Assembly (NCBI GenBank): GCA_021186555.1
Contig: JAJKFL010000004.1
Location: 19,930,406 to 19,994,405, forward strand
Direction of reading: 5' to 3'
Source of the DNA: Reticulitermes speratus
Taxonomy: Eukaryota; Arthropoda; Insecta; Blattodea; Rhinotermitidae
DNA length: 64,000 nucleotides
Below are positions 24,163 through 35,487 of the stretch, piece after piece. Position 1 is the stretch's first letter, and each line of letters starts with the position of its first letter. The notes beneath the pieces were generated by a model that worked only from the letters and a program-made list of their open reading frames with translations, was not told where the DNA came from and searched no databases. The translations under genes and the position numbers were made by a program.

Positions 24163-24387
24163 CCATTTCGTGTTATGTTACCATTTCGTGTTGTTACCAT
24201 TATGTTACCATTTCGTGTTATGTTACCATTATGTTACCATTTCGTGTTATGTTACCATTTCGTGTTATGTTACCATTATGTTACCATTTCGTTTTATGTT
24301 ACCATTATGTTACCATTTTGTGTTATGTTACCATTATGTTACCATTTCGTGTTATGTTACCATTTCGTGTTATGTTACCATTATAAT
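24163..24387. repeat. Two-module tandem array (18 and 11 bp)
   Basis: Module A is CCATTTCGTGTTATGTTA (18) and module B CCATTATGTTA (11, A without its centre). Order: A A* B A B A A B A B A B A A, with single changes. Three long overlapping plus frames here are products of the repeat. Confidence 0.95.
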
Positions 24388-25407
24388 TGTCACAGTCCCC
24401 ATGATCTTCCGATGTTAGTAGCACTGTCCTTATCTGACAATGCAAGACCACGACTTGTCTACTGCATAAATATACTATAATTTGTTTTATCTTGTACTCG
24501 TGTTGCTGATTGATTTGCTGCGCTCTGTAACAGCCAATAACTCATATTGTGAAACAGTGATGTCCCAGATCCCCCCTTTCCCCGTTTATGTCCAGTTCTT
24601 TGATCATAATTTGCTCACATGTGCTGATCGAACTAACGTGCTTGCCATCTGTGGCACCTGACATATATGAGCTTAAATCCATACTTTCCTTTATTAATTA
24701 TGAGCAGATTTTACTAATAAATTATCGAATACGCCATTCGTCATGAGCAATACAATTAGTACTGCTCTGTATAGGCCCCTGTATTATCTGGCAGTGTAGA
24801 AACGAATACTTTCAAATTAACTACCTGCTCCGAAAATGGAGTCTTTGTAATTAGGGGCGGCAGCGCTCTGTATGCAGTGTAATTTGTCTGTATAAAAGTA
24901 AATGCGATTCATGTTAAAGGAGACCTAAGGGAAATTGGAAATGGCTAGTAACAATTGTAATTAGGTCAGTAAAAACTTATAGCTTTATAACAAATTTCTT
25001 TCTTGAATCCGAGTAACTTTAATCATTTTTTCTGCTTCTTTCTTTAACTGCGTCACTTGTTTATTATATTTGGGCCTAAACCCTGATATAATATTTAACA
25101 TTAAGATATCGCGGGTCAGCTTTTATCAATACGCCTTCGGAATCGACAATTTCGGAATTCGATTATCGACTCAAAATCCGACAACTCTGACTGAGGTTTT
25201 TCTTTAAAAATAGTCATAGGCGGGTACATAAAAATTCCACGACCCCATTCACATCCTTTCCATTTCATTTACAAACATGTCATTTGGACACTAAGTAGCC
25301 TGAGCTATTCAGTTGGAGCTCCTTATCAAATAACCCATGAATGAATCAGAAAACTGTCTCAGCTCGAGAAAAGTCAGCGTGAATAACGGTTTACATGCTG
25401 TTAATAT

Positions 25408-25433
25408 AATAATAATAATAATAATAATAATAT
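25408..25433. repeat. (AAT)n microsatellite
   Basis: Eight to nine AAT units. Confidence 0.95.
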
Positions 25434-25548
25434 CTATAAACATTTTTTTCGGCAGAGAATCGGTGTTGCTTCGATTTAATCTTTATTTATTTCTTTTCTT
25501 TAAAAGCACACTAAACATTTCGGGCATTGAACACGGCGTCTTTCAGAT

Positions 25549-25818
25549 GTTTCCCCCCCACCCCCCATGGCTCGACAGCCCTTAGGGGGCCTAGACCTCG
25601 TCATTTTACGACGCTTCACGATCACACTTTAGACACGCCACACTCGGTAGGACTCCTCTGGACGAGTGATCATCCCGTCGCAGAGACCTCTACCTGACAA
25701 CACACAACACTCACAAGAGACAGACATCCATGCCCTAGGTGGGATTCGAAACCACGATCCTAGTAAGCGAGCGGCCGCAGACCCACGCCTTAGACCGCAC
25801 GGCCACTGGATCGGCCGC
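25549..25818 (-). mobile_element. SINE S2 with 9-bp target duplication
   Basis: CTTTCAGAT at 25540-25548 and 25819-25827 brackets the element. Minus-strand order is head (GGCCGTGCGGTCTAAGGCG, GTTTCGAATCCC), body (GAGGTCTCTGCGACGGG), tail (GGCTGTCGAGCC equivalent, with CTAAGGGCTGTCGAGCCATG), then a G-run. The 69-aa plus frame at 25666 is antisense SINE. Confidence 0.88.
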
Positions 25819-26396
25819 CTTTCAGATATTGTAGTGCAAAGACAACTTGATAGATTAAGTACACTTACTATATGAACTCAGAAGTAATGATACCCACCAT
25901 TACTCGACGCAGTAATACGAGCAATAGCATTCATTGCTGCCATCTGGTGGTGCTGTCGTAAGTCACCTAGATATTCTGTTGGAAGTGAAGGAGAACAAGT
26001 TGAACGGAAAACTTCCGTACTAGTAATATGAAAGCCTTTTCCGATTGTGTATTTTAGCATGTAAATAATCGTGCCTTTGTAATATATTTTATAGGTGGGT
26101 GAAGTCTATTTATGGGATAATGTGCTTTGAACCCTATTAAAGTAGCGTTCGATGCTCTAATGTTGCAGTTGGTTTCAGGTTGCTAGGCGACTCCTTTCCT
26201 TCACGTGCACCGTTTCCAATAAGCCCGCTCCTCATTCTCTTAGCCTGTCAAGCCTTCATTTTCTTTAACCTGCTGCTCTGCTTTGGTCTTCTTTTATTCT
26301 CGCCTGTTGAAGATAACAGTAACCTGTCACGTGACGTTTATATGCAGAGTCTGTGGCGGAGAGTACGTCGGCATTTTATACAATTTTCCTCTAATC

Positions 26397-27134
26397 CAGC
26401 GCTATTCAAACTATGTGTCGCGACACCCTGATGTGTCGCGAGCAGTTGCTGGATTCATTTATTCATTCTGTAGTCTGTCTTAAGACAGGTCCGTAGCCTC
26501 TTCCAAAGCGAGTTCTCCACAGGGTGCGATCTAGTGCTTCCTATTTCAATTTCCAGTATCTTCTCTTTTCCTTAAGGTCATCCAGTAGCTGCTTACCTCT
26601 TCTCCTTCGTCTTCCCGTCATTTCTATCCTTCCTTGTAACTTTCCTGGATGTGTCTCGAGAAATCCGAGCATCCGCGATGCGATTCACGAGCTATATATC
26701 AAAATTATCATGGCAATGTCGATCGCTGAACAGCATAACTTCAAACTCGTATTTGTAGGAAGAGGGAGAAGGGTTTGGCTCGCGTGCGCATGCGTCATGT
26801 GCAGTCGAAGCACCGCATAGCTCCCGAAGCGACATGACATAAAAGTAACCCCATCTTCATATTACTGCAACAAGCATATTTTTCATGTTCGTTGTAAGGG
26901 AGTAGACGGGACAGGAAAAGATTTGGAGAGGGCAAGCTGTGCTCTGATTGGTTATTTTCAAGGTTTCTGCAGAGGACTCATTGCAGACAGTCTTTCTTGT
27001 TTAGTTCAGTTCGATTCAGTCATTCACGGGAGGTAGAAAGACCACAACTGCAGTCATAAGCCACAAGTGTGTCGTGTATGTGGGCGTTATTCTTGAAACG
27101 TGTCGCGGCAGACAAAAAAGATTGAGAAACGCTG
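26397..27134. mobile_element. hAT-type non-autonomous DNA transposon with 8-bp duplication, split by a LINE
   Basis: The element begins CAGCGCTATTCAAAC and ends (complement) CAGCGTTTCTCAATC, imperfect terminal inverted repeats of hAT style, both followed inside by a GTGTCGCGACAC-like block. Flanking octamers are CTCTAATC (26389-26396) and TTCTAATC (27135-27142), 7 of 8 matching. No transposase frame remains. A LINE fragment occupies 26452-26655, leaving about 535 bp of original element. Confidence 0.8.
26452..26655 (-). pseudogene. LINE 3' fragment inserted inside a hAT-type element
   Basis: Starts on the plus strand with TTCATTTATTCATTCTG followed by the family's AGTCTGTCTT terminus and reads back about 200 bp into the last coding segment. 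It lies wholly within the hAT-type element 26397-27134. CTGGAT occurs on both sides (about 26448 and 26650) and may be a short target-site duplication. It is therefore younger than the hAT insertion. Confidence 0.78.
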
Positions 27135-27142
27135 TTCTAATC

Positions 27143-28043
27143 TAATTCCACGTTTCTATCTTTCGACCAGTCCGCAGACTTCCTGACTTCGGCGTATTAA
27201 TCCTTTGAGGATTAATGGTTGATATATATCGAGACAGAAATAGTCGATATATCGATTGCATAGTCTTTGTTGAGAGACCGTTCCTGGAGACAGAAATAGA
27301 TTCCATAAAATGTAGCCTAAGAACGGAAGGAAAAAAGAAAAAAGAGAAAGAAGAAATAAAACATCTTCGGTCGTGGCGTATGCATATAGACGTTCTTTTC
27401 AGAATATAAAGGCGGACGGAATGTGATGCTGGCAGTATGTATACACCTCCATTTACGGAGACTGTGCATGGAAGTTGTCCTATACGCCAGCACACGTAAG
27501 TAAAGTTTATCCTTCTAGATCGGAAAGAAAGAAGTAGTCTAACAGGATTGCACTCAGACAGACGACAGCATCACAGTAATGATCAAAAAGGTGTGGAAAC
27601 CTCAGGTTCTGGTGCAGAGATATAGCGCCATCTTGAATATTGAAGGTGGGTCTGCTTTAAGCACCTACCAGGCCGCCATCTATGGAACACTGCATGCATT
27701 GTTTTGTCATGTTAATTATGGGTCACATAATGCATACAGGCCACACTGTGGCTGTAGTCATGGTAATGTGTTTTGAATTAGGCAGACTGGTACATGGGAA
27801 TTCCGTGTCATAAGGGTGAAGGTTATACACGAGGCAGTACCTCTACATTCCTGTATTTAACCCGTATGTATGGCTGTTTGGAAAAAAAAAAGCGGCCTTC
27901 GTTACCAGTGTACCAAATAGATAAACTTCAAAACTCATATATTTTTTCTGAATCAAATACAGTTACGTAAGTTTTGTCATAAATATAGTATAAGACGTGC
28001 TGTGAGATTTGATGTTTTCACAGCGGTGTAGCTGAGGATTCAT
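27143..28043. other. No gene seen
   Basis: Two overlapping frames of 117 (minus) and 64 (plus) aa at 27142-27495; AT-rich with GATATATATCGA-type dyads at 27218-27258. Confidence 0.55.
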
Positions 28044-28264
28044 GTCTTCTGGGATGTGAAAATGTGTCGTTGTGTGAGTGGTTCCCGACTTTTCGAAGGA
28101 GCGTAGCGCGTTCTTCTGCTACGGTCAGGCAGTCCAAGAAAGTTATTCTTGGTTTGTTTTCCCTTGGAAGATTTTTGTTGCACTGCTTGACTCCTGAAGA
28201 TGAAGTTCCTTCGAGGCGTCGAGAACCGCTAATTCAACGACACAACGTCACGTCCCAGAAGACC
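28044..28264. mobile_element. Foldback element, diverged
   Basis: Left GTCTTCTGGGATGTG..CGTTGTGTGAGTGGTTCC..CTTTTCGAAGGA and right TCCTTCGAGGCG..GAACCGCTAATTCAACG..CGTCCCAGAAGAC are inverted. CCTGAAGATGAAG before TTCGAGG is the degraded core. A 33-copy minisatellite starts 88 bp downstream. Confidence 0.65.
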
Positions 28265-28351
28265 TGAATCCAGAATTTTATACTGTTTTGGGCTTTTAAT
28301 ATAACAATAATTTTTATTTGCTGAGTCACGTTACAAAATATCACTGATTTG

Positions 28352-29503
28352 CCTGCTAACACCACGTGTTCTGCAGTGCACGTTTGCCTGCTAACATCAC
28401 GTGTTCTGCAGTGCACATTTGTCTGCTAACACCACGTGTTCTGCAGTGCAAATTTTCCTGCTAACACCACGTGTTCTGCAGTGCACATTTGCCTGCTAAC
28501 ACCACGTGTTCTGCAGTGCATATTTGTCTGCTAACACCACGTGTTCTGCAGTGCACATTTGCCTGCTAACACCACGTGTTCTGCAGTGCACATTTGCCTG
28601 CTAACACCACGTGTTCTGCAGTGCACATTTGTCTGCTAACGCCACGTGTTCTGCAATGCACATTTGCCTGCTAACACCACGTGTTCTGCAGTGCACATTT
28701 GCCTGCTAACACCACGTGTTCTGCAGTGCACATTTGCCTGCTAACACCACGTGTTCTGCAGTGCACATTTGTCTGCTAACGCCACGTGTTCTGCAATGCA
28801 CATTTGCCTGCTAACACCACGTGTTCTGCAGTGCACATTTGCCTGCTAACACCACGTGTTCTGCAGTGCACATTTGTCTGCTAACGCCACGTGTTCTGCA
28901 ATGCACATTTGCCTGCTAACACCACGTGTTCTGCAGTGCACATTTGCCTGCTAACACCACGTGTTCTGCAGTGCACATTTGTCTGCTAACGCCACGTGTT
29001 CTGCAATGCACATTTGCCTGCTAACACCACGTGTTCTGCAGTGCACATTTGCCTGCTAACACCACGTGTTCTGCAGTGCACATTTGCCTGCTAACACCAC
29101 GTGTTCTGCAGTGCACATTTGCCTGCTAACACCACGTGTTCTGCAGTGCACATTTGTCTGCTAACGCCACGTGTTCTGCAATGCACATTTGCCTGCTAAC
29201 ACCACGTGTTCTGCAGTGCACATTTGCCTGCTAACACCACGTGTTCTGCAGTGCACATTTGCCTGCTAACACCACGTGTTCTGCAGTGCACATTTGCCTG
29301 CTAACACCACGTGTTCTGCAGTGCACATTTGTCTGCTAACGCCACGTGTTCTGCAATGCACATTTGCCTGCTAACACCACGTGTTCTGCAGTGCACATTT
29401 GCCTGCTAACACCACGTGTTCTGCAGTGCACATTTGCCTGCTAACACCACGTGTTCTGCAGTGCACATTTGCCTGCTAACACCACGTGTTCTGCAGTGCA
29501 CAT
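28352..29503. repeat. 35-bp minisatellite, 33 copies, with higher-order pattern
   Basis: Units start at 28352 and every 35 bases to 29472 without one indel. Consensus contains CACGTG, CTGCAG and GTGCAC, three palindromic hexamers in 19 bases. A variant unit (TCTGCTAACGCC..GCAATG, three linked changes) sits at units 9, 13, 16, 19, 24 and 29. Units 1-6 are the most diverged. No spacer sequence separates units, so this is not a CRISPR. Confidence 0.97.
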
Positions 29504-29750
29504 CCCTTGTATTAATCTTAACTTCTACACTTTTAATGAAATACTGATCGTTTTAGGCTTGTGTGTTTGTTGATTCGTTCCTACCCTCTCCCATCTTTCG
29601 TTATTTCATTTCCTCCTTTTTTTGTTGCTGTCTGTATGTTTTTATTTTCTGTATTTCTTTCGTGTGTTAGTTAATGGCGCATTTACTGCGCTATAAGAAC
29701 ACACACAGCTTAGACAAGTGCGGCTGCTATTCACCAGACACTGCAGGCCT

Positions 29751-30100
29751 AATCAAATGACAGTCATAACAAGTAGTTGCAATTTCAGCAACACGACATT
29801 AATCAAATGACAGTCATAACGAGTAGTTGCAATTTCAACAACACGACATTAATCAAATGACAGTCATAACGAGTAGTTGCAATTTCAGCAACACGACATT
29901 AATCAAATGACAGTCATAACGAGTAGTTGCAATTTCAGCAACACGACATTAATCAAATGACAGTCATAACGAGTAGTTGCAATTTCAACAACACGACATT
30001 AATCAAATGACAGTCATAACGAGTAGTTGCAATTTCAGCAACACGACATTAATCAAATGACAGTCATAACGAGTAGTTGCAATTTCAGCAACACGACATT
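29751..30100. repeat. 50-bp tandem repeat, 7 copies
   Basis: Units begin AATCAAATGACAGTCATAAC at 29751 and every 50 bases. Two units have CAACAAC where others have CAGCAAC; the first has AAGTAG for GAGTAG. Confidence 0.97.
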
Positions 30101-30711
30101 TAATCTCACCACTGTTTAAACTAATAGGCTTCAGTCAAGGTGCAGTTTGTTCATTATCGACACAGGCATGATTAGCTTAGGTGACTTATAAAGTGTCCAA
30201 GCAGTAGGTAGTGTAAACAGAACCTAAGATTATTGTAGTCTACTAGTATAATTTATCTGTTCTAATATTAAGCATGATAGTTTGTGATATTGTGCGATGT
30301 GATGTGGCACTATCCGTATTGTGTTGTATTGTGACATACAAGCAGTCCCCGTCACAAACCCTTGGGTTGGACCTCTTACGAAAGTACAGTTCTGTACAAA
30401 CTTAAGTTAGCATTTAAAATCTGTCTACTCTCTTGCATTATTTATGTACTTAATGTGTACAAATATGAGACCTACTATCCAACACAACTTTCCCGTTTAG
30501 GCCTGCCTCCAACATTGAGCAGACCCTTATGTCAGTTTATATTGACAGATTTTTACAGTTCTTAAAAATATGTCATCGTGAATCTCCATCATTTAACCCA
30601 AAACGGCTCCATTCTTCAGTTAGAGTTATAGATACGTTGTAAATTAAAATACATGGCTCCTTCCGCTTCCTCACATGCTGGACGTTAATTGTTTTAATAT
30701 ACGCTTAAATA

Positions 30712-31679
30712 CACAGTGGGACCGAAAAGTCACGCAGCTCATTTGAATAGTTATTGATGGCTGTAATTGGACAAACCCAACGGGAGTCATAGGAAAAATA
30801 TACACGTGTATAGTTGTGACTACACCAGTAAAGAACCGCGCAGGTCATGGGATTTTGTAAGAGATTCGGGCCAGCCGCCCTTCACCACTCGAAATGCGAA
30901 TATGATTTTTCTTTTTTCTCTCCCCCCCCCCCCCCACCCACCTCCCTCACCAAGTGCAACTGAACTTACAAGATTGAGTTTAGGGATGTATTTCCTGATT
31001 TTCCTTAAATGATGGAGCATGGTTTGACGTTAGTGGATACATAAATAGATAAAAAAAAGGCAGCATATGGAGGCTGCAGATCCCCATACTTTCCATGGAA
31101 GACCATTACACTTCGTAGAAGACGGAGTATGATTTTGTGTTTCTTGACGGAGAAAAATCGGTCTGATTTACTTCAGACAAACTCTAACGCTAGGTTGCCA
31201 GGAACTAGTTATGAATTTCATATACTTGTTGGAAGTTGACGAACAAGATTACTGGTTGCAGTGAGATGGCGCTATGGCACATATATATACGAGTAAAATG
31301 TAACACTGCTAGTGATGCCCGAATTCTTTGGTAATCGCCTTATTTCTCGAAACTTGTGGCCTCTATATCTCCGGATCTAACACCACAAGGTTTCTATCTT
31401 TGGAGATTTATGGAAAAGAATGAGTTTTAAAACAAATCGGACACTTTAGAGGAAATGAAACAGACTTTCAGTCGTGCATTTAAAGCACCATTCAAGGAAG
31501 TATTCACCAGGTTGCATCAAACACGAGAAAAGTAGTGAAAGCATGAAGTCCTGAGCGTGGTGGATATTCCCAACCCTGAATATAACAACGTGTTTGTTTC
31601 GTGCTTTTAATGCACTAATGTTTAGAAATAGAACGTCTTTTTCACGAAATGGCTGTCGTGACTTTTCGCTCATTATATG
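30712..31679 (+). pseudogene. Decayed mariner-like (Tc1/mariner superfamily) DNA transposon with both ends
   Basis: Both ends remain. The left end after TA (30710-30711) reads CACAGTGGGACCGAAAAGTC; the right end, complemented, reads CATATAATGAGCGAAAAGTC before TA at 31680-31681. The two share CGAAAAGTCACG at the same offset. Inside, on the plus strand, 31250-31280 encodes Tyr-Trp-Leu-Gln-stop-Asp-Gly-Ala-Met-Ala-His, the second catalytic Asp block of mariner transposases, with a TGA in place of a Gln. 31358-31480 encodes SPDLTPQGFYLWRFMEKNEF, then a stop and NKSDTLEEMKQ, the third catalytic block region. Stops and shifts throughout make it a fossil. Length 968 bp is close to a full mariner minus deletions. 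Confidence 0.75.
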
Positions 31680-33139
31680 TAATCGCTCAATGGATACGTG
31701 AGTAGGCCTATGTGTCATTGCAGTCTGACGTAGGATGACAGAATGAGAGTTTAATTTATTGGGCTCTGTAGGATATGTCTGTTCATTAAACATGAAAGAC
31801 TGCTTGAACGCACTGTCATAGTGTCCATACAGTTGCTCAGTTAAGCTTACACTTTGTGGTCGTGGAAAATGCAGTATTGTATTTACGTATATATATTTTT
31901 ATTATTGTACAGTTTATCTCACGGTGCTTTCAGTTCCTTAATTAGCGCACTGTATAGAATCGAATTGTACGATTATTAATGAATAATGAACTAGAAAGGA
32001 CATGGAAAGTAGAATTTGTGACGTAATCTAAGGCTGGCGCTACTGTTTCAGGATCTCCCTGTACGAAAGGAAAAACCTGAATCAGTATAGTTTGTGTCGA
32101 GGTTTAATTTTAAGCCGAGACCGCCAGAATACGAAGCAGGGGTGTAATCACTCGACCGCCTTATTGAGTTGGAAAATACAATTTTTGTCTGTCGTGCTGT
32201 GTACTAAGAGCGTAGCTGTATGCTACCGTATTGAGTCATTAACCTCCCTGCCTAAGTGTAGTTACAAGTTCTCCTATCGATCGTTATGGGGCAAGTAACA
32301 GTTCAGGGCAGCAACTAAAGTTTAAGAGCTTCGATAAATAGTGAAAATAATTAATTACAGTGATTGTTAGTTACACTTGATATATTGCTATTAATTTTCC
32401 ATTTGCAACGCCATTGTGAACCTAATGGTTAATGGTAGCTGTTATGCAGAACTATATTCCAGTTCTTGTTATTAAGGTAGCCTTCTTACTGAGTGCTTTA
32501 AGCAGGAAGGACAAGCCACAATAGGCCTGACACTTGCTGTGTGCTCTAAACTGACTCTCTTCAGGGTTTAAGTCGGTCCGTGACAGTCGCGGTCACTAAC
32601 CAAGCGCTCCACAAAGCTATCTGTTGACGGGTGAAAGGATGCTTGGAGTTATTTTACACTTCTCAAAAGCTGCATTAGAAAACAAAATAATATATGTTTT
32701 AATATGAGGACTGCATTCTTTTTTTACATTTTACAATACGTATTTTAATATATGTAATTTATATATATTAAAATACGTATTGTAAAATATATATATATAT
32801 ATAAAATTGCTCAGGATAGGGACAGGTGGCGGGCTCTTGTGAGTGCGGTAATGAACCTTCGGGTTCCATAAAACGCGGGGAATTTCTTGACTAGCTGACG
32901 ACCTGTTAGTTTCTCTAGAGGGACTCTGCTCCATGGAGTTAGTTAGTAGTTAGTTAGTTATATAATTAGGCCTAAGTATCAACATATCGCAGTTTCGGCT
33001 AAATGAATATATAAATTACTGGACCGTACTATATTTAACAATCTGTATGTCCTATATTTACAATCTGTTGGTTACGATTTTTCTTCTATATAGTTTAACT
33101 GGTGCCTGTTGATTGCTTTTATTTAAGCCGAAACATGTA
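31680..33139. other. No gene seen
   Basis: AT-rich, frames below 70 aa apart from those inside the adjoining mariner relic. AGTTAGTTAG repeats at 32936-32960. Confidence 0.55.
32736..32804. repeat. AT-rich hairpin with TA repeat
   Basis: TACAATACGTATTTTAATAT and ATATTAAAATACGTATTGTA are inverted about an AT-rich loop, followed by (AT)n. Confidence 0.85.
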
Positions 33140-33185
33140 GCACGAACACGATCGACAATAAAATATTGTTTAAACTATTGTTGTG
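33140..33185 (+). repeat. Solitary GAAACATGTAGC motif
   Basis: TTTAAGCCGAAACATGTAGC followed by ACAATAAAATATTG. Same 3'-end style as 10441-10520. The upstream CTGANGA half is not recognisable. Confidence 0.35.
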
Positions 33186-33384
33186 ATGGACGGTTCTCTC
33201 CATGTGTCTCAATAATATAAGCTTAATGTAACTGCCCACACTTTGCATGCCTATTGGACCTCAGTAGGATAACACATAATGCTTCCAGTCTCCAAGATAC
33301 GGCGGGCGTATCTTTAGATTATGGTCTGCCGGGTTCTACCACAGTCTCCTAAGTGGTTACCATCGTTTCGTAAGAGTATGTGGC

Positions 33385-33605
33385 CCAATAGATGATTGTC
33401 ATCCTTTCGGAGGAGTGTGCTACCTCCATCTTTAGAGCAGATGACCTGAAGATGGAGGCAGAGCACTCCTTCGAAACCCAATAAAATATTCTCGGGCTAG
33501 TAGCCGCTTCATGTGGTTGAATGGCGAGTACAGCAACGTTTCAAGGACCATCTCTGTCCTCGCATCAGGGAGGACAGAGAATATTTTATTGAATTTAGTT
33601 ACCGT
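33385..33605. mobile_element. Cluster of foldback cores in alternating orientation
   Basis: 33388-33432 is an antisense core (TTTCGGAGGAGTGTG..CCTCCATCTTT). 33430-33478 is a sense core (CCTGAAGATGGAGGCAGAGC..CTCCTTCGAAAC). 33537-33575 is another antisense core (AACGTTTCAAGGACCATCTC..GTCCTCGCATCAG). AATATTTTATTG-type ends surround them. A mosaic of at least two foldback insertions. Confidence 0.65.
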
Positions 33606-33793
33606 GAAAGCCTTAAATTACATATCCTTCGAAACCCGTGTACCAAACTACACGGCGTCATATTCTAGAATACGGTGATCTTCACCTTAGAATAGACGAC
33701 CAGCAAACCTGCAGAATACAAAATAAATGTGCAAAACATCTGTCCGCCACTGACTTTATTTCATACACAGAGATGTTCTTATATACTTTGTAG

Positions 33794-33868
33794 GCACACG
33801 GAACGGCGGCGTAGGCAGAAGTGTTGTGGGAAACGGCAATGGAAGTGTGGGCCTATTTGGAAATAACG
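33794..33868 (+). other. Gly/Asn-rich exon candidate
   Basis: TTCTTATATACTTTGTAG precedes position 33794 and a GT follows 33868 (ACG|GTAGCT, a mediocre donor). The 75 bases between are open with symmetric phase 1-1 boundaries and encode a Gly/Asn-rich peptide containing VVGNGNGSVGLFGNNG. The frame stays open past the donor until a CT repeat. Low-complexity Gly-Asn peptides occur in insect structural and secreted proteins, but no family is assigned. Short, weakly supported. Confidence 0.13.
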
Positions 33869-33942
33869 GTAGCTGTCGCGCAGGAATATTATTACGCTAT
33901 TTTCATGGAGAGTCTGCATCTACAATTTCTCTTCCGTTTTTT

Positions 33943-33969
33943 TTCTCTCTCTCTCTCTCTTCTCTCTCC
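33943..33969. repeat. (CT)n microsatellite
   Basis: CT repeats with one TT interruption, following the Gly/Asn-rich open stretch. Confidence 0.92.
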
Positions 33970-34475
33970 CCCTCTTCATCCCATCAACCCCTATCTCTCA
34001 CACGAGACAAGAAATGGCGTGATATTAAAGCTATATAACCCAGATGCCGGATGACGCTGCACTCAGTGTTTGAAAAGTCCCAAGCATCGTCTCTCTTATT
34101 TCTGATGCGTATTGTCTCTGCTGAAGATGATGTAATATTTCATAAATTATTACTGTGAGACAGAAAAAGAGAATATGTTTCCTTTGATACTATCCTTCGA
34201 GTGCGAAGTAGGAACCGCTCCGTCTTATGAGCTTAACAGTAATATATGAAGTCATCTAAAACTGGATACAGGAAACTTTCTAGAAACAAATCGTCGTTCC
34301 GGAAGTAACACCGTAGTGAACGCCGTTAATTTTAGAACGCATCATACTGCAGTTTTACTCGGACACCAGACATTTGTATTGCATTCACTCAAATGGCCGG
34401 ATAAGTCGATAAGATTGACTATGTCATTACTGAGCCCTATTTTCTATGTCTTGAAGCTTTCACGGCGACTGAATT

Positions 34476-34663
34476 CAATATAATCTTCTCGAAGTGACAG
34501 CCGCGTCAGGTGGTTCAAATACACCAGCGTTTCAGAGATCGACTCAGTCTCCATCATCAGGGTTATTATATTAGAACCCTGATGATGGAGACTGAGTCGA
34601 TCTCTGAAACGCTGGTGTATTTGAACCACCTGACGCGGCTGTCACTTCGAGAAGATTATATTG
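34476..34663. mobile_element. Perfect 89-bp inverted repeat with hammerhead-like core
   Basis: Arms 34476-34564 and 34575-34663 are perfectly complementary as read, loop 10 bases. The right arm contains CTGATGA-T-GGAGA..TCTCT-GAAACGC..GTGTA. Outer ends AATATAATCTTCTCGAAGTG and AGCCGCGTCA match the palindrome at 62415-62600, so both belong to one subfamily. Frames on both strands encode the same 50-odd residues because of the symmetry. Confidence 0.92.
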
Positions 34664-34706
34664 GATTATTGAGTCAGTTTGAAAGTTTCTTATAGGACTA
34701 CTCTCA

Positions 34707-34797
34707 GGGGTGTGTGTGCGTGCGTGTCTGTGTGTGCGTGTCTGTGTGTGCGCGTGTCTGTGTGTGTGTGTGTGTGCGTGTGTGTGCGTGTGTGTGT
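34707..34797. repeat. Interrupted (TG)n microsatellite
   Basis: TG repeats with CG and CT interruptions over 90 bp, just right of the perfect foldback. Confidence 0.95.
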
Positions 34798-35137
34798 AAA
34801 CTAGGATGGCGCCACGCTTAGTTCGCATAGCCCTCTGTTATTGAACTGCGAACACAGAAGATGCATAGATTTATAACCATCTATCTAATTAACCAGTTCC
34901 CACTTTTTGGTCCTACAAGAGCGACTGTAATTAACTTCATCAAGCAAAGTTATTCTTCACTGGTCAAGAAATTTTCTGCCTTTTGTGGAACCCGAAGTTT
35001 AACTGCCATGACAACGAGACGTCACTAGTAGGCCCTGTGCTGAGGCAGCTGCGTCAAGTGCACACAAGTTTCATCTTAGTATTTTATCCCATTAACATTA
35101 CGGCGCGTGTTAAAATAAATTCACTCGTTTTGGTTGC

Positions 35138-35487
35138 AACCTGAAGCCAGTCAAATGGACCTGTAGTATTTCAAACTGAAGCCAGTCAAATGGACCTGTA
35201 GTATTTCAAACTGAAGCCAGTCAAATGGACCTGTAGTATTTCAAACTGAAGCCAGTCAAATGGACCTGTAGTATTTCAAACTGAAGCCAGTCAAATGGGC
35301 CTGTAGTATTTCAACCTGAAGCCAGTCAAATGGACCTGTAGTATTTCAACCTGAAGCCAGTCAAATGGACCTGTAGTATTTCAACCTGAAGCCAGTCAAA
35401 TGGACCTGTAGTATTTCAACCTGAAGCCAGTCAAATGGACCTGTAGTATTTCAACCTGAAGCCAGTCAAATGTACCTGTAGTATTTC
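35138..35487. repeat. 35-bp tandem repeat, 10 copies
   Basis: Unit: AACCTGAAGCCAGTCAAATG then GACCTGTAGTATTTC. Units 2-5 have AAACTGAAG and units 1 and 6-10 AACCTGAAG, a two-block structure suggesting segmental amplification. Confidence 0.97.

Noticed and set aside
24018..24480. Three overlapping frames of 101-122 aa rich in CYVTISCYV-type repeats
   Set aside because: Translation of the 18/11-bp modular array in three frames.
28352..29503. CRISPR-like array
   Set aside because: Units abut with no unique spacers, and the DNA is eukaryotic. It is a minisatellite.
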